A stretch of 64,000 nucleotides of DNA from Mucilaginibacter pallidiroseus. Its GTDB lineage: Bacteria; Bacteroidota; Bacteroidia; Sphingobacteriales; Sphingobacteriaceae. The notes below the pieces were generated by a model. That model ran no database searches, was not told the origin of the DNA, and saw nothing but the letters and a program-made list of their open reading frames with translations. Below, in pieces: positions 25,815 through 34,515 of the stretch (its first letter is position 1; each line of letters starts with the position of its first letter). The translations under genes were made by a program, and so were the position numbers. Location of the stretch: NCBI RefSeq assembly GCF_007846085.1, contig NZ_VOEJ01000007.1, positions 186,001 to 250,000 of the forward strand, given 5' to 3'.

Positions 25815-26720
25815 ATGAAACTAATTTTACGCCTTGCCATTGTTGCTGCACTTACAGTAAGCATTACCGATGCTTTCAGCCAGACCAATAAAAAACTGAT
25901 AGCCCAACTGGACACTATTTTAAAGGACGATCAGCGCTACCGCCGTATCAAAAATGCTTCGCCTCAACAGGATAAAGAGAATATGCGCATGCAGCATACG
26001 CTCGATTTAGCCAATCTTGCTAAAGTGGAAAAGCTTATAGACCAATATGGCTACCCGGGTAAAAGCATGGTGGGTGTAAAACATCAGTCGACTGTGTTTT
26101 TGGTTATCCAGCATAATGATACCGAGGCTCAGGACAAATACCTTCCTTTATTAACAAAAGCTGCAGGCAAAGGCGAACTAAGGGCATCATCATTAGCTAT
26201 TTTAATAGACAGGGTTAAAACCGGCCATGGCCAGCCGCAGATTTATGGTTCGCAAACCCATGAAACTAAGGATGGTGTTAAGCTGTACCCTATAGAAGAC
26301 GAATGGCAGGTTAATACCCGCAGAGCAAAAATTGGTTTAGGCCCCATTGAACCCTACTTAGCACAATGGCATATCAAATACAAAGTACCAACCAAAGAGC
26401 ATAACCCAAACCCCGCCAGTATTTACTACGATGAAAAAAAGCGCGAAGTTATAGCCATTGAGGCTGTTGGTGGAGATACGGGGATTTTTGAACGCTTACA
26501 GTATCCTGCAAGAGCTAAAGAGGCCGGGATAAAAGGTTCGGTACTGGTTGAATTTACTGTTGGTGCAGATGGTAACACCAAAAATATTATTGTAGTGAAC
26601 GGCTTGGGATACGGCTGCGATGAAGAAGCAATACGTGTAATAAAAGAAACTAAGTACAACAACAAAGCAGGTGAAGATGCCGACATGCGCATGAAGTTGC
26701 CTTTCCCATACAAAGGTTAA
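25815..26720 (+). CDS. Exported DUF6624 protein fused to a TonB C-terminal domain
   Basis: The 301-residue product has a cleavable-looking signal peptide (MKLILRLAIVAALTVSITDA, then FSQ). A DUF6624-like helical domain follows (about 25-155; ILKDDQRYRRI, KLIDQYGYPGKSMVG, HQSTVFLVIQHND). The C-terminal TonB domain covers about 215-300 (YPARAKEAGIKGSVLVEFTV, GADGNTKNIIVVNGLGYGCD, EEAIRVIKETKY). Classical TonB proteins have a membrane anchor and Pro-rich linker, neither of which is present. This therefore looks like a soluble periplasmic TonB_C protein. Whether it engages a receptor plug is unknown. Confidence 0.82.
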   Translation: MKLILRLAIVAALTVSITDAFSQTNKKLIAQLDTILKDDQRYRRIKNASPQQDKENMRMQHTLDLANLAKVEKLIDQYGYPGKSMVGVKHQSTVFLVIQHNDTEAQDKYLPLLTKAAGKGELRASSLAILIDRVKTGHGQPQIYGSQTHETKDGVKLYPIEDEWQVNTRRAKIGLGPIEPYLAQWHIKYKVPTKEHNPNPASIYYDEKKREVIAIEAVGGDTGIFERLQYPARAKEAGIKGSVLVEFTVGADGNTKNIIVVNGLGYGCDEEAIRVIKETKYNNKAGEDADMRMKLPFPYKG

Positions 26721-26770
26721 GTTAACAACCACAATAATAACATCCACTTAACATTGCTTTATTTTAAGGC

Positions 26771-26801
26771 TTTAATCGCTCGTTTTTTGTATTTAGCTTT
26801 A
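26771..26801 (+). promoter_or_regulatory. Candidate promoter of the Cys/Gly-tailed protein gene
   Basis: TTTA at 26771-26774, a 19-base gap and TAGCTTTA at 26794-26801 follow the Bacteroidota promoter spacing. The start codon is at 26822. Confidence 0.45.
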
Positions 26802-26821
26802 GCTAATTTATACAAGAACGA

Positions 26822-27622
26822 ATGACAAATGAAGAAATTAAATTATGGCACAAGATAAGTGCCTTTGAACTGGACGACCCGGCTGTCGACTTTAAGTTTT
26901 CGGCACGCCTGGCACGGGAAAATGGATGGACAACAGCATACACCGCCCGTGTAATTGACGAATACAAAAAATTTATCTTTTTATGCTGTGTTACCGAAAC
27001 AGGCGTTACCCCGTCTAATCCTGTTGATCAGGCCTGGCACCTGCATTTAACATTTACCAGGTCTTACTGGATCGATCTGTGTAAAAACACGCTTGGACGG
27101 GAAATACATCATAATCCAACCAAAGGCGGTAAACGTGAGGCAGAAAAGTTTGATGGTTTCTACACTTCATCGCAATCTTTATATGCCAACAAATTTGGGA
27201 CCCCACCACCTGCCGATATATGGCAAAACAACCACGAAAGGTTTTCTGACATCAATTTCAGGCGGGTTAATCTCGATAGATATTGGTTGGTTAAAAAGCC
27301 TGAAGGGTTGTTGCTAGAACTGACACTGCCGACATTATTGCTAAGCGCGGGATTGTTTATACAAGCATCCGAATCTACTATTATACCTTTCCTTGTCTTT
27401 GTTGTCGTGGTAGTTGCAATTGGGGTTTATCGTGATATAAATGACACTCAAAACAAAAGAAATCACGACGGCAATGGGTCCGGCGGAGACGGTTGCAGTG
27501 TAGGCTGTTCTACATCCCATCATGGCGATCACCACGGCGGTGATAGTGGTAGCAGTAGCGGTTGTTCGGGATGCTCAAGCTCCGGCTGCAGTGGTTGCGG
27601 TGGCGGATGCGGAGGAGATTAA
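26822..27622 (+). CDS. Glycine-rich domain-like (GRDP/DUF1399-type) membrane protein with Cys/Gly/His tail
   Basis: The 266-residue protein has an N-terminal helical domain whose motif NPVDQAWHLHLTFTRSYW (near residues 62-79) resembles the D-x-x-W-H-x-H-x-x-x-x-x-Y motif of plant and bacterial glycine-rich domain proteins. One or two transmembrane segments lie at about 165-205. The last 45 residues are dominated by Cys, Gly, Ser and His (GCSTSHHGDHHGGDSG and SGCSGCGGGCGGD). The tail has 10 Cys and several His, suggesting metal binding or disulfide crosslinking (inference). The layout also recalls TIGR04222-type membrane proteins with Gly/Cys tails. Function unknown. Confidence 0.72.
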   Translation: MTNEEIKLWHKISAFELDDPAVDFKFSARLARENGWTTAYTARVIDEYKKFIFLCCVTETGVTPSNPVDQAWHLHLTFTRSYWIDLCKNTLGREIHHNPTKGGKREAEKFDGFYTSSQSLYANKFGTPPPADIWQNNHERFSDINFRRVNLDRYWLVKKPEGLLLELTLPTLLLSAGLFIQASESTIIPFLVFVVVVVAIGVYRDINDTQNKRNHDGNGSGGDGCSVGCSTSHHGDHHGGDSGSSSGCSGCSSSGCSGCGGGCGGD

Positions 27623-27655
27623 AAAAGCGACAGGCCTCAACCCATCGCTTGTATT
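27621..27655. terminator. Hairpin between convergent genes (Cys/Gly protein and uvrA)
   Basis: AAGCGA (27625-27630) pairs with TCGCTT (27645-27650). An A run precedes it, serving as the U tract on the minus strand. It could serve either gene. Confidence 0.5.
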
Positions 27656-27699
27656 TAATAAATCTTTAAAACTAATCTCTGCTACCTAATCTCTAATCT

Positions 27700-30522
27700 C
27701 TAACTAAGAAACCGCTCCTTCAAAAATTTACCAGTATAGCTTTCGTCAACTTTAAGCAGGTTTTCGGGCGTGCCTTCAAACACAACTTTACCGCCGCGGT
27801 CGCCACCTTCGGGGCCGATATCAATAACCCAGTCGGCACACTTAATAACATCCATATTGTGTTCAATTACAATTATGGTGTTGCCATGCTCTAAAAGGGC
27901 GTCGAATGATTTTAGCAGCTTTTTGATGTCGGCAAAGTGCAAGCCCGTTGTAGGCTCGTCAAATATAAAAAGCGTTTTATTGGTATTGTTACCCTTCACC
28001 AGGAAGGAAGCCAGCTTTATACGCTGCGCCTCACCGCCCGACAAGGTGTTTGATGACTGCCCTAACTGCACATATCCTAAACCAACATCAACCAGGGGTT
28101 TTATCTTGGCAAGTATCTTGGGCTCTTTGGCAAAAAACTCCACACCTTCGTCAATGGTCATTTCCAACACTTCAGACACATTCTTTTCATTGTAAGTGAT
28201 GTCCAGAATGTGCTGTTTAAAGCGTTTGCCACCGCAGGTTTCGCAGGTCAGGAAAATGTCGGCCATAAACTGCATCTCTATTTTCACTTCACCCTCTCCC
28301 TGGCAAACATCGCAACGGCCACCCTCTACGTTAAAGGAGAATGCAGATGGTTTTAATCCGCCGGCTTTGGCTGCTGGTTGCGAAGCATACAGGTTACGAA
28401 TCTCGTCCCACGCTTTTACATAGGTAACCGGGTTGGACCGCGATGAGCGGCCGATCGGGTTTTGGTCAACCATTTCTACCTGCTCAATCTTTGCATAATC
28501 GCCGTCAATGCTATCGTAAGCACCTGTTTGGTCGCCATTATAATTACCTAATGCTTTTTGCAAGGCAGGTGCTAAAATGCGCTTTACCAAACTGGTTTTA
28601 CCCGAGCCGGATACGCCCGTAACAACCGTAAGCACACCTAACGGAAATTTGGCGTTCACATGCTGCAGGTTATTTTCTCGCGCACCCTTAATTTCGATAT
28701 AGTCGTGCCATTTGCGGCGGCTCTGCGGAATTGCAATATCCTCGCGCCCGCTTAGGTATTTACCTGTAAGGCTATTGTCGTCAACAATTATCTGGTCATA
28801 CGTACCAGTAAATATCAGGTTACCGCCATGCGTACCCGCTTCGGGGCCAATATCAATAATATGATCGGCCGCTTTCATGATCTCTTCCTCGTGCTCCACC
28901 ACCAAAACGGTGTTGCCTACATCGCGTAACGATCGCAATACGGTTATCAGCCGCTCGGTATCACGTGGGTGCAAGCCAATACTTGGCTCGTCCAGCACAT
29001 AAACCGAACCCACCAAACTGCTACCCAATGAAGTTGCCAGGTTAATACGTTGCGACTCGCCGCCAGACAGCGTATTCGACAAGCGGTTAAGCGTTAAGTA
29101 GCTTAAGCCTACGTCATTTAAGAAGCCCAGGCGGTTTGTAATTTCCAGCAACAATCGGTTACCAACCTTAACATCGGTTTCGCTTAGCTCCAATCCCTTA
29201 AAAAAATTAAAAGCTTTATCAAGCGGCATCAGCACCACATCGGTTATCGACATGCCGTTGATCTTTACGTACGATGCATCCTGGCGCAAACGGCTACCCT
29301 TACAATCAGGACATGTAGTTTTTCCACGATAGCGTGATAGCAATACCCGGTATTGGATCTTGTAGGTTTGCTCCTCCATTTCCTTGAAGAAAGCATCCAG
29401 CCCGCGGAAGTGTTGGTTACCCTTCCAAAGCAGGCGCTGTTGCGCATCGGTAAGCTGATTGTATTGGCGGTGTATCGGGAAATCGAACTTAATAGCATTT
29501 TTTACCAGCACATCGTTCCACTCGCGCATCTTTTCGCCGCGCCATGGGGCAATGGCACCCTCATAAATGGTTTTGCTTTTATCAGGTATAACCAGGTCCT
29601 CATCGATACCTATTACCTTGCCATATCCTTCGCAGCGCTTGCAGGCACCATATGGGTTATTAAAGCTGAAGAAGTTGGCAGTAGGTTCCTCAAATTTTAT
29701 TCCGTCCAGTTCAAACCGGTCACAAAAAAAGCGCTCAGGTTCCTCATCCTGTTCCGGTTGGCGATAGCGAACAAAGCAATCGCCTTTACCTTCAAAAAAT
29801 GCGGTTTGTATCGAGTCGCCCAGTCGGCTTATGGTTTCGTCGTCCTCACTTTTATTAACACGGTCAATAACAATCCTTACGTTCTCGGGCTGTATTTGTG
29901 TGTCAGCAGCAATGCTTTCATCTTCAAGCATACCTTCAATGCGCGATAATTGACCATTAAACTCCACGCGTACAAAGCCTTTTTGCAATAGCACGGCAAG
30001 CTCCTCTTTAAGGCTGCGGTTATTATGCGGGTGTAGTGGGCAAAGTATAGTTACCTGTGTATCATTTGGCAGGCTCAATATAAAGTTGACCACATCGGTA
30101 ACGTTATCTCGCTTAACAACCTCGCCGGAAACCGGGGAAATAGTTTTACCAATACGCGAAAAAAGCAGCTTCAGGTAATCATAAATCTCTGTAGAAGTAC
30201 CAACGGTTGATCGCGGGTTTGATGTAATAACCTTTTGCTCTATGGCAATAGCCGGTGCAATGCCTTTGATATAATCAACGTCGGGCTTATTCATACGGCC
30301 CAAAAACTGGCGGGCGTATGATGAAAGGCTCTCCACGTAACGGCGCTGGCCCTCGGCATACAAAGTATCAAATGCGAGTGACGACTTGCCCGAGCCCGAC
30401 ATGCCCGTTACCACCACCAGTTTATTTTTAGGGATGGCAACGTCAAGATTTTTAAGGTTGTGTACGCGGGCACCTTTAATTATAATATGTTTCTGCGGAT
30501 CTTTATCTGCTTCTTTGATCAT
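27700..30522 (-). CDS. uvrA: Excinuclease ABC subunit A
   Basis: The 940-residue protein has two ABC ATPase modules: Walker [10 protein letters not shown] at residues 40-48 and a second GVSGSGKTS near 640. It also has two LSGGE signatures ([15 protein letters not shown] and [15 protein letters not shown]) and Zn-finger cysteine pairs ([24 protein letters not shown] and CETCGGKR). It recognises bulky DNA lesions with UvrB in nucleotide excision repair. Length is normal for the family. It diverges from the ECF sigma factor across a 418-base gap, with nth and recA within 6 kb. Confidence 0.97.
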   Translation of the reverse strand: MIKEADKDPQKHIIIKGARVHNLKNLDVAIPKNKLVVVTGMSGSGKSSLAFDTLYAEGQRRYVESLSSYARQFLGRMNKPDVDYIKGIAPAIAIEQKVITSNPRSTVGTSTEIYDYLKLLFSRIGKTISPVSGEVVKRDNVTDVVNFILSLPNDTQVTILCPLHPHNNRSLKEELAVLLQKGFVRVEFNGQLSRIEGMLEDESIAADTQIQPENVRIVIDRVNKSEDDETISRLGDSIQTAFFEGKGDCFVRYRQPEQDEEPERFFCDRFELDGIKFEEPTANFFSFNNPYGACKRCEGYGKVIGIDEDLVIPDKSKTIYEGAIAPWRGEKMREWNDVLVKNAIKFDFPIHRQYNQLTDAQQRLLWKGNQHFRGLDAFFKEMEEQTYKIQYRVLLSRYRGKTTCPDCKGSRLRQDASYVKINGMSITDVVLMPLDKAFNFFKGLELSETDVKVGNRLLLEITNRLGFLNDVGLSYLTLNRLSNTLSGGESQRINLATSLGSSLVGSVYVLDEPSIGLHPRDTERLITVLRSLRDVGNTVLVVEHEEEIMKAADHIIDIGPEAGTHGGNLIFTGTYDQIIVDDNSLTGKYLSGREDIAIPQSRRKWHDYIEIKGARENNLQHVNAKFPLGVLTVVTGVSGSGKTSLVKRILAPALQKALGNYNGDQTGAYDSIDGDYAKIEQVEMVDQNPIGRSSRSNPVTYVKAWDEIRNLYASQPAAKAGGLKPSAFSFNVEGGRCDVCQGEGEVKIEMQFMADIFLTCETCGGKRFKQHILDITYNEKNVSEVLEMTIDEGVEFFAKEPKILAKIKPLVDVGLGYVQLGQSSNTLSGGEAQRIKLASFLVKGNNTNKTLFIFDEPTTGLHFADIKKLLKSFDALLEHGNTIIVIEHNMDVIKCADWVIDIGPEGGDRGGKVVFEGTPENLLKVDESYTGKFLKERFLS

Positions 30523-30940
30523 TTGATGTTGTTATTGCCTGCTATTGGCGGCTTAAAGCCATAGTTACAACCAATTAAATATGTTAAGGTTTAAACTATC
30601 GCTGCAAACGCGAGTCTAACTGCGAAAGACGTTACTGCAACCGACAGCAATTGTAAGGCGAATTTTAGAACGCAAAAATCCTAAAATTTTTAGCCTTTTG
30701 CAAATGTGTGCTGAAGTTAAAAGTTGGTTTATAGACGCTTAATAAAAACTTAAATTTCACAGCGCAAATTATATTTGGTTAAACACACCATTCCCGGCTA
30801 AAAAATATTTGTTTTTATTTTTTTAGATTATTATATTTGAGGGTAACATTTTTCTTAACCCTAAAAAGAAACGCTATAGATAGAACTCTACTTTTTATAA
30901 CTAACGTCTAAAAATTAAAATTAGTTTATAGTAGTTTTCT
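30523..30940. other. Intergenic region between uvrA and the sigma factor
   Basis: This 418-base AT-rich gap holds no convincing gene. It contains the sigma-factor promoter at 30808-30839 and a second isolated -7-like box (TATATTTG at 30770-30777, no -33). The uvrA promoter on the minus strand was not identified. Confidence 0.6.
30808..30839 (+). promoter_or_regulatory. Promoter of the ECF sigma factor gene
   Basis: TTTG at 30808-30811, a 20-base gap and TATATTTG at 30832-30839 match the Bacteroidota consensus. It leaves a leader of roughly 95 bases before the ATG at 30941. Confidence 0.65.
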
Positions 30941-31525
30941 ATGGATTTTCAATTGAAAAGTGATCAGGATCTAATCCATCTTTATATTGCCGGAGACGAA
31001 GCAGGCCTTGTGGAGTTGATACGCCGGTACCAGTCAAAAATTTACACGTCGATTTACCTGCTCGTTAAAGACGAAGCATTGGCCGAAGATATTTTCCAGG
31101 ATACGTTCATCAAGGTTATTAATACGCTTAAAGCCGGGAAGTACAATGAGGAAGGTAAGTTTTTACCATGGGTAACCCGTATTGGGCACAACTTGGTTAT
31201 TGACCATTTCCGTCGCGAAAAACGTGCGCCGATGATTAACAATGGCGACGACTTTGACATTTTCGAGGTGCTTGGCCAGTACGATGAGAGCGCCGAAGAC
31301 AAATTGGTGCGCGAACAAACGCACAAAGATCTTAAAGCACTTATTCAGCTTTTGCCTGATGAGCAAAAAGAGGTTTTGATAATGCGCCACTTTGGCGACA
31401 TGAGCTTTAAAGAAATTGCTGATGTTACCGATGTAAGCATAAATACTGCGCTTGGCCGTATGCGCTATGCCTTAAATAACCTGCGTAAAATGATGCAAAA
31501 TAAGGAGCTTAGTTTAAAAAACTAA
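30941..31525 (+). CDS. RNA polymerase sigma factor, sigma-70/ECF family
   Basis: The 194-residue protein has region 2 (YRRYQSKIYTSIYLLVKDE, LAEDIFQDTFIKVI, FLPWVTRIGHNLVIDHFRRE) and region 4 (LLPDEQKEVLIMRHFGDMSF, KEIADVTDVSINTALGRMRY). No region 1.1 or region 3 is present, as expected for an ECF factor. No FecR-type or zinc anti-sigma gene follows. Instead there is a 66-residue conserved-looking protein at 31765 after a long hairpin. Regulon and stimulus are unknown. Confidence 0.92.
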   Translation: MDFQLKSDQDLIHLYIAGDEAGLVELIRRYQSKIYTSIYLLVKDEALAEDIFQDTFIKVINTLKAGKYNEEGKFLPWVTRIGHNLVIDHFRREKRAPMINNGDDFDIFEVLGQYDESAEDKLVREQTHKDLKALIQLLPDEQKEVLIMRHFGDMSFKEIADVTDVSINTALGRMRYALNNLRKMMQNKELSLKN

Positions 31526-31546
31526 GCATACCTAAATAATACCAAT

Positions 31547-31630
31547 AGGGTTGAAGTATTGTACTGATAGTTAAGCACCGTTACCCGGGCTTAAATTTTT
31601 ATCAGCTTACAATATCTTCAACCCTTTTTA
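31547..31630 (+). terminator. Long three-tier hairpin after the sigma factor, probable terminator
   Basis: Nested pairings run AGGGTTGAAG (plus TATTGTA after a bulge) with TACAATA and CTTCAACCCT, then CTGATA with TATCAG, then TTAAGC with GCTTAA around a 12-base loop. The structure covers nearly 80 bases and ends in TTTTT. It is much longer than the other terminators in this window, so a small mobile palindrome or a structured RNA is also possible. Confidence 0.65.
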
Positions 31631-31764
31631 GTTTAATATACAATTCTTAAAGCCTGCCTTAGCGCTCAAAAACTAATCTGAAAAAATTTCATCAAAATTT
31701 CATGTTGGTATAAAATATTGTCAAATAACTTTCGTTACTTTTATAATTAAACAACAAATAGCTT

Positions 31765-31965
31765 ATGGGCGAAACCTTTACAAATTTAAATGCGCTCACA
31801 AATCAAGCTCAGGTGAAAGAAGTAGATGTTCATTTACAGGAAAATCTTGAAGCGGATGATGTGATTTTTTATCACGCCATACGTGCGGAACTGGATCTTT
31901 TGAAAAAGAACCCTCAGCCGCAAACTGTGCATAACATTCTTAACTATTCAAAAAGCCTGCGTTAG
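31765..31965 (+). CDS. Small acidic hypothetical protein downstream of the sigma factor
   Basis: The 66-residue frame begins MGETFTNLNALTNQAQVKEV and ends QTVHNILNYSKSLR. It is helical and acidic in the middle (ENLEADDVIFYHAIRAELDL) with no membrane segment or Cys. I do not recognise a family. Its length and amino-acid pattern look like a real coding sequence, and it sits 239 bases after the sigma factor in the same direction but beyond a strong hairpin. A regulatory link with the sigma factor would be speculation. Confidence 0.6.
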   Translation: MGETFTNLNALTNQAQVKEVDVHLQENLEADDVIFYHAIRAELDLLKKNPQPQTVHNILNYSKSLR

Positions 31966-32087
31966 TATTTACGCTGACCGCTGTAAGCACTGGTTCGTAG
32001 AACATTGCCGCTGATGAAACGCTCATCAACTGTTTTGATCTATGAACCTTTCTATTTTTATGATTAGCCTGTTGGTTTAATTGTTGA

Positions 32088-32118
32088 TTAGTTTATTGGC
32101 GGATAGTTGATAATTTTG
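32088..32118 (+). promoter_or_regulatory. Candidate promoter of nth
   Basis: TTAG at 32088-32091, a 19-base gap and TAATTTTG at 32111-32118 fit the promoter spacing with an imperfect -33. The leader to the ATG at 32187 would be about 65 bases. Confidence 0.4.
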
Positions 32119-32168
32119 CGGTGCCGGCAATAGTTCCAGATACCAATGAACCATTGACCAATAAACTA
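32089..32168. repeat. Short inverted repeat upstream of nth
   Basis: TAGTTTATTGG (32089-32099) and CCAATAAACTA (32158-32168) are exact inverted repeats 58 bases apart, in a stretch with several degenerate GATTAG/TTTATTGG-like units. They may be remnants of a low-complexity intergenic repeat. Confidence 0.5.
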
Positions 32169-32186
32169 CTGACCATAACCTAAAAG

Positions 32187-32948
32187 ATGCTCAAGAAAGA
32201 ACGCTATCGTCACTTTGTAGAATATTTTTCGAAAAACCAGCCCGACGCCATTACCGAACTTCATTATAACAGCCCTTACCAATTGCTTGTAGCGGTGGTG
32301 CTGTCGGCACAATGTACTGATAAGCGTATCAACCAGATAACACCGGCCCTTTTTGAGCGTTTCCCGGATGCATACGCTCTTGCCGCTTCTGATGCCGACG
32401 AGATATTTACCTACATCCGCAGTGTAAGTTACCCAAATAACAAGGCAAAGCACCTTGCCGGCTTGGGTAAAATGCTTGTAGAAAAATTTAACGGTGCCAT
32501 ACCTGCGGGGCTGGATGAGCTGCAGCAATTGCCCGGCGTTGGTCGCAAAACGGCAAATGTTATTGCCTCGGTTGTTTTTGATGCACCGGCGATAGCGGTA
32601 GATACACACGTATTCAGGGTAGCAAACCGCATAGGGCTCACTATAAAGGCTACTACCCCACTTGCTGTAGAAAAACAATTGGTAGAGTATTTACCAAAAG
32701 ATACGCTTGCCATAGCGCATCACTGGCTGATTTTGCATGGCCGATACATTTGCCTGGCCCGCACACCCAAATGTAATATTTGCCCGCTCACCTGGTTTTG
32801 CAAGTACTATGCGCAACACAATACCGAAACTGCCCTGCTAAAAGCTGAAGCAGCAAGACTGAAGAAAGCAAAAGATGCAAAAAAGAAAAAAGCACTTAAT
32901 GCTATTGCAAATGAGCTAGCCAAACGCAGTGTTGATAACAATACTTGA
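32187..32948 (+). CDS. nth: Endonuclease III (DNA glycosylase/AP lyase) with basic C-terminal extension
   Basis: The 253-residue enzyme has the helix-hairpin-helix LPGVGRKTANVI with the catalytic Lys, the catalytic Asp in VDTHVFRVANRIGL, and the 4Fe-4S ligand set in CLARTPKCNICPLTWFC (Cys-x6-Cys-x2-Cys-x5-Cys). It excises oxidised pyrimidines and nicks the AP site in base excision repair. About 40 residues beyond the usual end are rich in Lys and Ala (ARLKKAKDAKKKKALNA), perhaps a DNA-binding tail. It is upstream of recA in the same direction. Confidence 0.95.
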   Translation: MLKKERYRHFVEYFSKNQPDAITELHYNSPYQLLVAVVLSAQCTDKRINQITPALFERFPDAYALAASDADEIFTYIRSVSYPNNKAKHLAGLGKMLVEKFNGAIPAGLDELQQLPGVGRKTANVIASVVFDAPAIAVDTHVFRVANRIGLTIKATTPLAVEKQLVEYLPKDTLAIAHHWLILHGRYICLARTPKCNICPLTWFCKYYAQHNTETALLKAEAARLKKAKDAKKKKALNAIANELAKRSVDNNT

Positions 32949-33051
32949 TTACCGGCAACAGGTTAGCTAACTTCACAAGCCAACAACATAACACCTTCAA
33001 AATCAATTAAAATATTTACTAAAAAAATTAGCATTTATAAAAACTTAATTT

Positions 33052-33059
33052 TATATTTG
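33052..33059 (+). promoter_or_regulatory. -7 box (TATATTTG) of recA
   Basis: TATATTTG matches the -7 consensus and lies 17 bases before the recA ATG at 33077. The -33 element is weak (TTAG at 33028-33031). No SOS-box palindrome was recognised. Confidence 0.5.
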
Positions 33060-33076
33060 TTACATTATAATAAGCG

Positions 33077-34084
33077 ATGAGCAATACAGAAAAACTAAAA
33101 GCACTGCAGCTTACTCTTGATAAGCTGGAAAAATCATACGGAAAAGGCACCATCATGAAAATGGGCGAAACTGCGGTTGAGGCGGTCGAATCGATCTCTA
33201 CCGGGTCGTTAGGATTGGATATTGCATTAGGTATTGGCGGTTTGCCAAAGGGCCGCGTTGTTGAAATATACGGCCCCGAGTCTTCTGGTAAAACAACCTT
33301 GGCTATTCATGCAATTGCCGAAGCACAACGCAAGGGCGGCATTGCAGCTTTTATTGATGCTGAGCATGCTTTTGACAGGTTTTACGCTAAAAAATTAGGT
33401 GTTGATGTGGAGAACTTATTGATCTCTCAGCCGGATAACGGTGAACAGGCCTTAGAGATTGCCGACAACCTGATCCGCTCGGGCGCAATTGACATTCTTG
33501 TTATTGACTCGGTTGCAGCATTGGTGCCAAAAGCGGAGATAGAGGGTGAAATGGGCGATTCAAAAATGGGTTTACAGGCACGTTTAATGTCGCAGGCATT
33601 GCGTAAGCTTACCGGCACCATCAGCAAAACCGGATGCTGCTGTATTTTCATTAACCAGTTGCGCGATAAAATTGGTGTGATGTTCGGTAACCCCGAAACT
33701 ACCACAGGTGGTAACGCATTGAAATTTTATGCATCGGTACGTTTGGATGTACGCCGTATATCACAAATCAAAGATACGGATGAGGTATCTGGTAACCGCG
33801 TTAAAGTGAAGATCGTTAAAAACAAGGTAGCTCCGCCGTTCCGTATTGCCGAGTTCGACATTATGTTTGGCGAAGGTATATCAAAAGCAGGCGAGATCAT
33901 TGACCTGGGTGTTGAATACAACATCATTAAAAAAGCAGGTTCGTGGTTCAGCTATGGCGAAACCCGTTTGGGCCAGGGTCGTGATGCAGTTAAGCAACTC
34001 ATACTGGATAACCCGGAACTTTCTGAAGAATTGGAGAACAAGATTAAAGAGACCGTTACCGGCGAGCATTTAGCCGAAGCATAA
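33077..34084 (+). CDS. recA: Recombinase RecA
   Basis: The 335-residue protein has Walker A GPESSGKT at residues 66-73, Walker [16 protein letters not shown], the L1/L2 region ([20 protein letters not shown] and [20 protein letters not shown]) and [14 protein letters not shown]. It forms ATP-dependent filaments on single-stranded DNA for homologous recombination. The C-terminal tail is short and only mildly acidic, giving a length slightly below that of E. coli RecA (353). It has a strong terminator downstream. Confidence 0.97.
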   Translation: MSNTEKLKALQLTLDKLEKSYGKGTIMKMGETAVEAVESISTGSLGLDIALGIGGLPKGRVVEIYGPESSGKTTLAIHAIAEAQRKGGIAAFIDAEHAFDRFYAKKLGVDVENLLISQPDNGEQALEIADNLIRSGAIDILVIDSVAALVPKAEIEGEMGDSKMGLQARLMSQALRKLTGTISKTGCCCIFINQLRDKIGVMFGNPETTTGGNALKFYASVRLDVRRISQIKDTDEVSGNRVKVKIVKNKVAPPFRIAEFDIMFGEGISKAGEIIDLGVEYNIIKKAGSWFSYGETRLGQGRDAVKQLILDNPELSEELENKIKETVTGEHLAEA

Positions 34085-34132
34085 TCAACAAGCTCAATAT
34101 TCGGCTTAATAGCCCATTAATAAAATGAAACG

Positions 34133-34162
34133 AAAACGCCTCCTTATCAGAGGCGTTTTTTT
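34133..34162 (+). terminator. Intrinsic terminator after recA
   Basis: AAAACGCCTC and GAGGCGTTTT form a perfect 10-bp stem with a 7-base loop, followed by more T residues. Confidence 0.88.
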
Positions 34163-34297
34163 GTTTATCCTGTTTAATATATCTTTTATCCGTTTCAGTC
34201 GTGCCGAATTTACCCGTCATCTCATGAGGTTAATGTAAACGCTGTGATACTTAGATATCACATAGGCATAGTAACAAATAGTCAGATGGACAAGCGT

Positions 34298-34468
34298 CTA
34301 TTTGCCACCTGTTTTTAAGTACATATAGGTTATCCCTACAATAAGCACTATAGCAAGCACAATAAGGCCGGTTACACCCTTGCGCTTATCCTGGCGTAAT
34401 ATCCAAACCATAAAACCAATAAGCGGAATGGCAAATACTGCCCAGAAAATCAGTGAAGGAAAACTCAT
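34298..34468 (-). CDS. 56-residue two-helix membrane protein downstream of tsaD
   Basis: The minus strand encodes an open frame from ATG at 34468 to TAG at 34298. The product starts MSFPSLIFWAVFAIPLIGFM, continues VWILRQDKRKGVTGLIVLAI and ends TYMYLKTGGK. It has two transmembrane helices separated by a basic turn (RQDKRKG). No family is recognised. It lies 47 bases after the tsaD stop on the same strand, so it could be co-transcribed. Confidence 0.7.
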   Translation of the reverse strand: MSFPSLIFWAVFAIPLIGFMVWILRQDKRKGVTGLIVLAIVLIVGITYMYLKTGGK

Positions 34469-34515
34469 TATTTATAACTAATTTGATTGTTATGTTGACT
34501 GCCCGGCAATGCCTA

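Noticed and set aside
27461..27622. Cys/Gly-rich coding tail considered as a frameshift or repeat expansion
   Set aside because: The frame is continuous to a normal stop with varied codons, and similar Cys/Gly tails occur in known membrane protein families.
29353..29949. 198-residue plus-strand frame inside uvrA
   Set aside because: It is antisense to conserved UvrA sequence and lacks coding character.
32041..32180. Repeated GATTAG/TTTATTGG-like units upstream of nth, considered as a CRISPR or tandem array
   Set aside because: Units are too short and irregular, without uniform spacers. It is listed only as a short inverted repeat.
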